Assembly (NCBI RefSeq): GCF_964204865.1
Contig: NC_135252.1
Span: 13,165,383-13,229,382 of the forward strand
Source of the DNA: Styela clava
Lineage: Eukaryota; Chordata; Ascidiacea; Stolidobranchia; Styelidae
Reading direction: 5' to 3'
Length of the DNA: 64,000 nucleotides
Position numbers and translations under genes: made by a program. Under the pieces are notes generated by a model. The model ran no database searches and was not told the DNA's origin. It worked only from the letters and a program-made list of their open reading frames with translations. This document shows positions 35,401 through 47,400 of the stretch, one piece after another (the first letter of the stretch is position 1; every line of letters starts with the position of its first letter).

Positions 35401-38400
35401 ATTTATCAAGAAAATAGTTAAAATGTATTCTACTTAGAAAAAATCTCGAAATGATCCTTTCTAATTATTTCTAAGAAGGCCCGTTATAGTAAATGTATTG
35501 AAATAAAAGGTGGACCAATATCAAGGTTTGGTCATGTTATAAGGTACATGTTTTCGCATATTAATTAAGCAAAACATCAGCTCCGTCATACCAGTTTTAA
35601 AATATTATGAAAAATTAAGTAAAATAAGTAACGATATTGTGTTACGCCATGGATTTAATATTTAGACTATATATGTACAACAATCAATAAATTCGAAAAT
35701 AGTATTATCCATACCCAATTCAGGATCATATGTAAACAGTAGATCAGGAGAGACAGCAACAGCAGTTATATTTGGCGACGATGGTTTATACAGCGCAAAG
35801 TCTTTCTTGGTAACTGACAGACTGTATATCAAAACTGAAAAGCAAATTCTAATGTCACAGCAAAGATATAACTTACTCATACACAACTGTAGCCATTAAA
35901 GAAAATATCTCAATTTTTTTAAATATTTTTCGGAAGTAAAGCAAATCATGGTAAATGTAGTATATAGGAAATAAAATACCAAGAAGCAATTGTAATGAAT
36001 GAAAATGGAAATAAACGTTCTGATATTATGAATATGGATTTAAATTACCCTATGTTTTAAATTATTACAATTGAAAATTATCAAATAAAATCGAAAAGTG
36101 GAATAGACGTTAGAATAAACTTTTTGAAATATATCAGAACCGCAACTGAACAATTACCTACCAGTGTCAAACACTCCGCCAGCAATATAAACGACTCGAT
36201 CCTCATAGGGGTCATAAGTCATGTGAATCACTTCTTGACTTGGAGAAACTGTTTGAATTAATTTGACGTCACTTCCATCAAGATTTACTGAGTATAGGGC
36301 GGGTTTGTTTGCGGCATTGATAAAGTAGATTCTGCGAAAAAAAAATTAGCTTTACAAAAGCTAACACAAATTGGTTTTTGATTGATTTTTGTTATTATTT
36401 TCCAAGTACTTCGATGTGCAATTGAAATTTATGATCAGTATTTAAGAAACAGTATCAACTATAGATTTTATTCAATACCAATATGTTAGTCTATCACATT
36501 AAAATCAACATTCCATCGAGCCCATAAATTGTGTCATATAAATAGTTCTTCAAGTTTTTTTTGGTACTCTTGAAGTTTGTGAACCAAGATGGCGGACACC
36601 GGAACGTAGTATGTGTACCAGGTTAGGGTTAGGCCATATTTTCAGGTACAAATACTACGGGAGTCACTTGGCTAGTCTCCAAACTTGTAATAGAACTAAA
36701 ATGAAAAAAATCGAAAAAAAATGATGGCCTAACCTGGTACACATACTTCGTGAGTACCGGATTTTCTTCAACCTAATTTTCTTGTGGGTATCTTATATTA
36801 ATATCCCAAAATCAACCGAATAAATGTGAATAAACTGTTGTTGGGCTGTGATAATACTTATAAAATAGCAAAAATAGACGTAGTCAGACTTAGTATCAAC
36901 CTAACCTAAAAGTAACTTTACATAGGTTAAATTGAACTTGGCCGTAACCCAGCCATTGCCATTGATATCTCTGACTCTGGAAACAAGCGAAAACGAGCGA
37001 AAAAAATAAAAGTGCAAAATATCACTTTCCCTATGTGATTGTAATCGAGCAAGTCATCGTTAAATCAAATTTGTGTTAAAAAAAATGCTCATATTCCTAC
37101 GGAGATTCTATCTGTGCAAGTATAGGTGCCTAGATACGAAGAAATGTACGTACACCGCAGAATTGTAGACCGTAAGCAGTGATTGTATAATCTTGTTATA
37201 TGCACCGACAAGATCGTATATGTAATTTTTGTTTAAAACGGGCGTTCACTCCAAACTAGATTCTGAACTAGTACCCACTGCATTTCTTCCTACAATGAGT
37301 AATTACGATATCTTTATAAATTTCAAAATATTACGAAGTTATCACGATATCTTTATCAATTTCAGAATATGCTCTTACAAATTTCGATTCGTGTCAAAAG
37401 CAAGTCCCTCGGGGCAAAAATCTTCTCTTTCCAAAATTGTCTTTTGCGGAAAAATTTGTACTTTATCTTCACTATCCTTCTCTGTGATTTCATTTGGTGA
37501 TGCCGCTCTTATTTCACAACTTTCATTCGGAGACCAATAAATATTTCCCGAAGTTGGATCAATCGTGAAATACCTCGTTGATACTAGTATGTCAATCATG
37601 GTGTAACTGAGAAACAAAAGAAATAATCTTAAATTTGATATTGTATTGAATAAACCAAGTTCGAAGTTGTAAGCCGAATTAATATTGGTTTCGTTTCGGC
37701 CTTTGAGAACAATGAATTTTCTGGTCGGACTCGTTATACGAAAAGGAATGGATTCCGCTTGCAAATCCGGGCGGGCTTCTCGCCATTGCGGTCAAATGAC
37801 GTTTGGTATGAACATTGACGACCGTCAAAACTTTATTTCTATCTCTATTTACACCAAATGATTGAGAGACAATCACTTACACAGTGATTTGTGTTTGAGA
37901 GAATTAACACTTACCTTTTGTAATTATAATCATTAATATCAACATAATGAATATCTTGCTGAGATCCTGGAAAATAAACTCTTCTTCGAGTGACGTCATA
38001 AGCTATAGCGTATGCAGAAGAGTCGCCTATAAAAGAAAGTTACAATATTGTTGCTTATAGTAACGCTGAAGCTGACAGATATATAGGTTCATCAGGGTTT
38101 ATTCAATAAAAACTTACCAATCAGGTTAATTCTGTTTTCCAAACCACCCTCATACATCAGTCTTATGATACCACCTTCAACATTTATCAAAAAATTGTCT
38201 TGGAATTTTTCTGAAAATATAATTTTTTTATTTAAATAACAACTTTATACTTCATTGCTGTACTTGATTTAGAAATGCCATCTTTCAGTATATATAAAAT
38301 ATTATTTTGTCAAGAATAAGAATTAATTAGTTTTATTGATTAATGCTTTGTTGTGTGAGCGGCGTCGATTTCTTACTAAATCAAATTACCTTTGCACATC

Positions 38401-41400
38401 GATGTCAGTCTGAAATAATCTTTGTTATCGGGGCAAACACATTCGGCAACTAGATTCGCATCTGAACTCATATCATTAATATTGGTAGACGCAAGCACAC
38501 AGGCGTACTCGCAGTTAAATTTTGAGCAAGGATTTTCTGTAAAATATATAATTTGTCAGTGTTAACAAGGTAGAGCAAAATTGTGATAATATCGGGCGGT
38601 TACGCAGAAGTAGTAATTTATATAAAGCTGTAGAAAACATAATTTCTCAAACATAATCAATGCAGAAGTCAACAGAGAATTTGAAATTAGGTCAACCATT
38701 GAACTTCAAAATTGAAACAAAACATGTTTGGAACTGAAATCTAGTTCAAAGCCAGGGAAAACACATCAGCATAGCATCCAATTTACTGTCGATAGTCCAA
38801 CGTTTTACCCTTCAGTCTAGACATTAAAAGCATTCGACCATTTGAGAAGTATGATGAAAGTATGACATATGAAATTTTTTTTTTCAACAATTAGCAATCA
38901 TACATATTTTTCGAAATATGATAGTATCGTCGGTTCGGCATAGTTGAACTTTTTGCAGTGAACCAAAATAGCTCGACTAAATTACTAGACAATCGCTCTC
39001 TCATTAATTACTCTGTTTCATACCTTGGAATGCTGGTTGGAGAGCAGAGTGGGAAATTATTATCGGATGAGAATAATTTGTCCGGACGCCGACTTTGGCT
39101 ATGACGTGGTGATTTTTTCCGTTCGTCGAATCAACTGATAAAACTTCATGTCGAGCGATATCATACCAATACAGTCGAGACTCAAAGATGGCGATAGAAG
39201 ATGGCGTTTTAAAGTATGGAACTGACCGAGATATTAGGACCTGAAAGTGAATGTAAATAAGAGTTTTGGCAGTCGCAATATTTCATCAGAGTTGTCATGT
39301 ATTTTTTCTCGTTTTCGAATATTTATTTAATTCTAAAATAAGGAAAGATTAGCTAATTTGACATTCGCTTGAATGGCAGCGTATTGAACTTTACAATAAA
39401 TTGATAGCAAAATTTATAAACTAGTGAAAAAATCAGATGGACATAACATTTCGCACGAAAATTTGTTACATTATATTTTTGATAATTTTTTTCTCAAAAG
39501 AGTAAACTTGATTAGGTTTTCATGAAGGATCCAAAAACTAATGGGGAAACAATATTCTCGATGTGTGACATGAACTTGACAATAATGCATCAATAGAAAC
39601 AGAAAAACTTACAGAAGCGTCATTGCTACTTGGCCGAACTGATATTCTATGAATTGAATAAAGTACATCGTTGTATGATGTTTGTATAGGCGGAGATTGT
39701 GCCCAGTAAATATGATTTGTTGCGCTATCGTATGTCAATGATATGGGCCATGCAATGTTCCGATGTATTGTCCATGATTCTGATCCGTCCATAGCTATTC
39801 CGATTATTCGACCAAATCGAGAATATTCACAAGTAAATACCATCCTGAGATAGATTGAATAGTATAGTATTAATAATTCAATGATAATTGACTAATACCA
39901 ATAGTAATAATTTTCAGTTTGGAAGAATATTGACCGTTTTGCATGAAGGACTCACTTTAGCGACTGAAATGAACAAGTAACATTCTACCTCTGTGATACA
40001 GGTTTTATGGTGAATGCTCATTTTGTTCGTAAAACCTTGTTTGTATAACACAGCAATTGCGATTGAAACAAAACCCAATTTGATAAACGAATTCATTACT
40101 AGAAGTGCTTTTGATCACGGCACCAATTATTTATTACTTTATGCACTACTTTATCTTACCCTTTATGCGGTACGGCAACAATGTCAAAAACGTTATTAAA
40201 GTTTTCTGCTATTCCATGAATCACTGATGCATCGTCAACAGATTCGGCTTTGGGTGCTGAAATATACAATATTGGGAAGATATGATATATAAAAAAAAAA
40301 CATAAAATAGCATTCTGAAGAATTTATGTTCTCCAGTTAGCTTCCTTTTCTACGTATACCTCTGAACAACTTACTAGAAATGGGAATAAGACCAATACGT
40401 CCACATGCTGAACATTCGTCCTTTGTAGAGTTTTTTTGAATTGCAGTGAAAAATACATTATATTCAATCCAGTCAACTGATATTCTTTGAATTTTTGCTG
40501 GAATGATAGAAAATTTAGAAATGTTAAGTTTATATTCATTAACATTTTTTATCGAATAATGATGTAAAAAAATTCCAAGTCCCTATACCACGAGTCGCTA
40601 TCCAAGTTGAATCACTCGTCTCGAGACAAGTCCGAGTCCGAATTTGAGTCAATCATCGCGTCAAGTCTCACAGGTGGTAGGTTAGTTGAGTACGAATCAA
40701 GTCGGACTCGAGCCTCCTCTATAATGTTAAATCGAGTAAAATCAAACAAACAAAAAGCAAACAAATTTTCTTATAACTTATAAAGAGGCTTTTTCTTATT
40801 GCTGGTAAAATTTCTCCATATAATAAAAAATAGTATATTTTCATCGTAATACGGACAACAGGTGTGTTTTGTTGTAATCAGTGCGGTTTTGACATTATAA
40901 AATAATAAATAACGTAATAAAATGATAACCAAGAGTTCGTTTTGTGTGTTTTTATGTTATATATATAATATAATGGATCTTCTGGTTTATACAAAATAGA
41001 ATTACCTTCAATTGAGCTAACGCTTAGCAAAACTTTTGCAGATTCATTTTCAGATTTTGCTTTAATTACAGATGCATGATCTAATTGTTCCAGCCATACG
41101 TACGTTTTATTTTCGACAAGATAATCGAAATCAATTATTTGTCCTCCAATAGACGGCATCTGAAGCAAAGTTACTGCTGAATAATATATTTATGCATATA
41201 GTCATAGAGGATGAAAATGTAATATTTATTTGATTGACAATTATTAGGTGGGTATCAATTTGCATATAATGTACGCGATAGAGATCACAACAGTGTAGAA
41301 CTATAATGGAAAAATACGGTATAATAATCCATATTTATTACATCTACGTTACCGTTACGCCGTTTTTTATCAACCATTTTTCAAATGGTGTTATACACCG

Positions 41401-44400
41401 CTTACTAATCAAAAGTAAGTTTCTGTGAAACTGCTCGATGCCTAAGAGCCTGGATGCAAAAATAAAATAAGTCTATAGAATAATCTTTGTTATGAAAAAG
41501 TGGTAGATGTCAATGTATAATTGTCTTTACCCTTGGTATAAGAAAATGACTGAAAAGCAGAGTACTAGAATGTATAAATGTGGCAAAGCTCCAATGCAGC
41601 TACAGAACTCACAATTCCATCGACATCTGAATAGTGAAGAAATGATGGAGTCCCGTAACTGGTTAGTCTGTGATGATGTGGCAAATCCATTTCCCTCAAA
41701 GCGTCGTTGAAACCGATACGAAGAATTGCGCCGCTGCCATCTGGAAGTAAAAATATTACTTGTGAAAATAATTTTCCCGGCTTCCAACAATTGGCGTTAA
41801 AACTATGCATGGAACACAATCAGGTAGATTTAAAAACGAAGAATCGCAATTCGCCTTGCTTTAAATCTACTTTCTAGGTAGCCCACGCCTAACTTACAAA
41901 ACCCCTCCCAACGTTTGTTTGGTTAAATCTTTATAAAATTAATATGGGCCGTAGAATATATAAAACAAACAAATGACTAAGAATCGATCTAATCGAGTTG
42001 AACACGAAGCTGTCAAAGCAATTGGACCATTCAGCACTAGTTTATTCTCGATCTCGACTGCACACTCACATTTTAATATTAAAGCAAATATAACGTGTAG
42101 GTGAAACAACAAGCAATTTCCCAAGTACATTTTTAACAACTTTTTTTCATAAACCCAATTGTAGCATCATCGGTGAAGTTTACAATATACTTAAGATCCG
42201 TACAGATTTTGGCAGACGCCCATAACACGCCAGCTTGTCAGAACTCCAAAATCAAATTAGGCAATTTCTTTATATAGAAACCGAAAACACAGTACAGCCG
42301 CCGAAAACTTGCCAAACCTTTTGCCATCGAGTAAATTATTTTGCATATACCAAAACAGTACTAGTACAAATTAGCATCAAAGTCCAAACACATAGATAAT
42401 ATTTGATAAAAATATGAAACACCAATTCATGCATGCTGAAAATTTGTTTTATGTCTATATCATGTACTGGAAAGCGTGGCAAATTATACAATGAGTACCT
42501 TCCGCTTTGCATCGATTTTCGTCTGATATCAAGACATAACCAGGACCACAAGCGCATCGGAAGCTTCCCTCTGTATTGATACATAATTGATCGCAAGAAA
42601 CTTTTTGAATATTTTCTCCCACCCTTTCTTCACACTCATTGATATCGATACACGTCCTGTTGTTTTCCATTAATCTTAATAATTGAAAAGAGCATTAAGG
42701 TGATGAATATTCAAAATTATACTTTAACTAAATGGGTTTAGCAAGTAATTAATATGCTATTTCACTTAGACATATATATTCGTTCTTTTATACTTTCTCT
42801 TTCTTTTTGACGGTGTTGGTCGAATGAATATTGATGATTATGCCAAGGCTGTTTGCATGATAAGGCAACATTGTTGTTATGGCTGAACCAGGTGTTAACA
42901 CATTTATGGCTTAAATGTCCATGTTTGAAGAGAGTTATAATTTTCATTAGGACTAGACATGCCATAGCACCATAAAGAGAAACTGAGTGATAAAAGAGTT
43001 TCAAGTTATCACTGAATTTCTAAATGCTGCATATACATTTATTGTTGTCATAAGGATGTCATTGAAGATTGTTTTTTTTTCGTTAGAAGTACTTTAAATA
43101 CATACTTTAATATGATAAACTAGTTAAAAGAAGGAAATTTCACGCAGCATTAATTATTGAAAAACTTTTTATTGATATTTTGTGGTTGACTATGACAATG
43201 TTATTTAAGTTGGCATTTATGTTGACAAAAATGAGTTACGTCAATGGTTTCGCCTTGGTTTCAATATTGATTAGATATTTTTGGAAAATTTCATCATTTA
43301 ATGCAGTTTACAATACGGAAATGACTATCTCATTTCATAACTCTAATTCGAAGTAAAAAAAGTGACTTCATCGCATTTTCTGTGCACTATTTGAGAAAGA
43401 CACAGGATTGAGAAAGAAAGAATTATATTCGCTAAAATATACATCAAAATTCAATTTTCGGAATTCATCCACGAAAACCCTGCTACAGCCCATTATTGAG
43501 TGTACAGTATAAGAAAGTAATTGAAAAAATAAGTTTGAACACCCCAAAAGAAGATATATATAATGGCATCGCGCAATAAATTCCCGTTACTTCGTGGCAG
43601 ATTTCATGCGACATCGATGCCTATTTGCTATTGAATATACACCCGATAGGACATGTAATAATAATACTTATGATCATATTCCTAGCCTAGATAAACATAG
43701 GTCCTGCCTCATCGTTTTTATCGAGTTTTTTATGGTGTTATAAATGGGGGCGTTATTGTGGGTGTTTTCATTATATATTTTTGTCCAATAGCTGGACTTT
43801 TTCAATTGCTTAATCATTTTCCACGTAAAACGTCATGTCATTCGCCATTCATAATTTTGCTTACATCGTGAGCGAAAAACAAAACGAAAAAACGCCCGTT
43901 TCTATAATGGCTTGAATGTGAACCTAATGACTTAACAAAACTAATTACGCCAAAGAGTGAAAATAGTTATGGTTAGCCAATGGCAAGTTTTATCTTACTT
44001 AATTTGCATTACTTTTAGGTTTTAATGTCTAAAAATAAGTGGACTTCCGGCGTTAAAATCATCCAAAAATGTTAGTGTGTAATCAATCGCTCTTACGTTT
44101 GTCGTGTTCACTGTTGGCTACCAAGTTAACCTGAAATTGATAGAAGTCCATACCAATTGGTGATATTCTAATCTTATCTACTTTCCATCGTTAGAAATAG
44201 AGAAATTTTAAATGTTTTGTTTTAAAAACGCTGTAAAGATTTGGGATTTTATATTGTTATTATGAAAACAAATGTCAGGTTTTAATTGTTCATTTGACTT
44301 AGACAATGGCTAATACTATATGCTAGTTTTGCTTTTATATTCTTTCAAAAATGCAGTAAAATCACGAAAATGCCATTCATAATCATACCTGTATCCTTCA

Positions 44401-47400
44401 CGACAAGAACATAGTGGACCATTCACCGCTTCCTTGCAAATATGATCACATTCTGGCATTTCTGGCACGCTGTAACATAAATTATATATTAAGTTATTGA
44501 ATATACCTTTTATAATCTTCCCGGGGTAGTTCTATTTCAAATACCAATATGAACAGTATACAGTATTGGAATACAACAGTATATTGTTCACTAAGTTATT
44601 TTAGAGATTCCTTCATTTTGCCTTTTTGCTGTCTGAAACAGTCCAATGTTAAGATCATTTTACAAATACTTGGCAATTTCAAAAACAGGAAGAGAGGTGT
44701 CAAAGAAAAGCTCATTTTGGATATCATGCTGTCTGTATCTGCGTCATTTGACGTCGACGTTTTCACATTCTTAGTATTTTTAAACAAATTTATATAATTG
44801 ATCATATGCGTCTACTTCGTGACGGAGTTGCACGTACATAAATTTGAAAACAATGAAAACGTAGTGAACGCCAAAATAGTAAATAATAGAGTGCTCTGTG
44901 AAATGGCTTACATTGTAAAGCAATATTTACCTACCGTACAACTGTATCACACTGTTCCAAACAATCTGCTGGTTCATCTTCACCGTTATCACAATCATTT
45001 GATCCATCACATTGTTTTGCAATCCCTACACAGCTCATGGTTCCAGATATCTGACATGCAATCTCACTGACATTACAGCTGTTGACATAGATGGTAATTT
45101 CGGTGCCATCTCCTTCATCTTGATGATATAAAATATGACATATTAAGCTATTAGTTGGATGAGACCAACCATTTATCCCTCCCTCATTTATGACTTTGCG
45201 TTGGTGTATCCTTATGCATATAACGCAAAGATGGTATTAAATATATGAGTACAACTATTGTAAGTTTTTAAATAGACTATCAGCACAATAAAACAAATTT
45301 ATTTTTTAATGTAATATAAATGTTTAGGCCTTGGTTGCACCAAGACGCTTGAAACACTTGGAATAATATTTAACAATTGCTTTTATCCGTCCATGCAAGA
45401 ATTTGTGTACGTACATTTTTGGTGCTCTCGAAGTATTCGTACCAAAATTGCGCATAACCTGAACACAGTATGTGTACCAGGTTAGGGTTGTTCAGGTCGT
45501 GCGTCATCTTGGTACTACTTCCTGAGCGCCATATTTTTGCCTTTGTGTTCAATGTGAGTTTTTGAGTGATACACCTTTGCAGCGATATTTATTTAGACTA
45601 CTTTATCAGTTCGACTACTAGTTCTACTTCCCTAATAAAAAGATCGCACAGTAAGACCAGTTGGGGGTTGTGATGAGTAATTCAAATTTCGTAATTGCAA
45701 CAAAACATAGGGAAATATGATTAGTGAATACTATGCCCTTTTTACCGAGCGCCAAATATTTTTAATTTTGAGAGACTTTTAAAACAATTATTTTTGTCCG
45801 TCAAGCCAATTTCTCATCACTTTAAATGTATCGTTCCCTCCGAATCGTATAGAATATGCCTGATTCAAAAATAATTAAAGTATACAAATTAAGCAAAATC
45901 AATAAAAGTTTGACGCTGTTGAGAACGACTGTATTTTACTTTGAATATAAATCGTGCAATTTGCGGAAAATAACATTAATTAATGAATAATTAATATTAC
46001 AAAGAAGAAGAGAATGTTAATTACACCTGAAATGAAAAAGAGCAAAATGTGTACAATGTTTAAATTAAACTAAAAAAAAACAAATAATCGCACCTGTGCT
46101 GCAATTGCTTTCATCGGACTTGTCGTTACAATCAATATTTCCATCACAAATCCAAAATTCTGGCATGCACATTGCAGGACTGTCGCACCTCACTCTATTA
46201 CTGTAATAGGAATTTATTGGTATTTTATTATATTATCGTAATATTCCCTAAACAAATATCTGATCATAAATTTCATTTAAAATTAAAAAGAAAGACTTGT
46301 ATACTCAAACTTGAAAATAGAAATTAAGAGAAAGGTGAATAAGGATGACTTATACTGTCTCCAGTAATTATATTATCACCCTTTTTAGGGTGCAGTAGCA
46401 GTAGCTTACTTACAGTAGATTGTGTACGTTGTAAGAAGCATAAATAGATTAATCTGAATATTAAAAACTCTCTAACACTAGGTGCCAATCATTTTTAACA
46501 TGATATCTAAGATCTACATTGCAAATATTGAAAATAAATCTAGTGTAGATGTCGAAAATATGCCATAACAACATTCAATGTTAAATTTAAAATGTGGCAC
46601 TTATACATACTCTGCAAAATCTTCCTCACAATTTGTCATGTTTGTACACATTTGACGATGTTCATCTGATTCATCATCGCAATCAAGATCTCCGTCACAT
46701 AACCAAAGATTTTCAATGCATTGACCATTTGCACATCTCCATTGATCGAAAGTGCAATTCTCTAATTGGTCTGCCTGTGAAATAACAAATGAAGTTTGTT
46801 TGAAATGCAAAGGTACTACTAAAACATAGTTACTTGTTTTACAAATTTGTAAAATGAAATTGCACAGCTAATGCCAGTGAATTTGTTGTTTTTATCTGTA
46901 ATTATTTTGTTGATAACTCACGTCCCCGCTGCAATTTTCTTCATCTTCTCCTTGTATACAGTCTGGATCGCCGTCACAAACCCATTTCCCAACAATACAT
47001 GTTGAACCACCACAATCAAACTCATCGGAAGCACATTCAGTTTTATCTAAACGCAAGGAGAACTAAATAATTTTTAGAAAATTGCTATCCAATATACAGT
47101 CATTCAGTCACCATGAAGAATTTGATGCCCGTCAATATTCAAGTTCTATGACATTTTGAGTCGTCAATAGAGTTTTGATGTACTGCCTTCAATTCGATTT
47201 TATTTTAAGGCTGGAAGTTTACATTGCATGGAGATAAATTCAGGGATTGACACTTGAATAAAAATATCTCTATATAAAAAAATAAAAAAAATAAATACTG
47301 AACTGCAAGAAGAAATATGTTCATCTATTCCGTTCGGGCAATCGATGTCACCGTCACAAACCCAGCTTTCCCTGATGGTTTTATTCGTTCCATTGCAATG

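Noticed and set aside
37379..37764. Single 129-aa exon reading through receptor exons 18-19
   Set aside because: The frame upstream of 37606 does not continue the propeller. Splicing with GTATAAC and TTTCTCAG borders keeps both phase and blade pattern.
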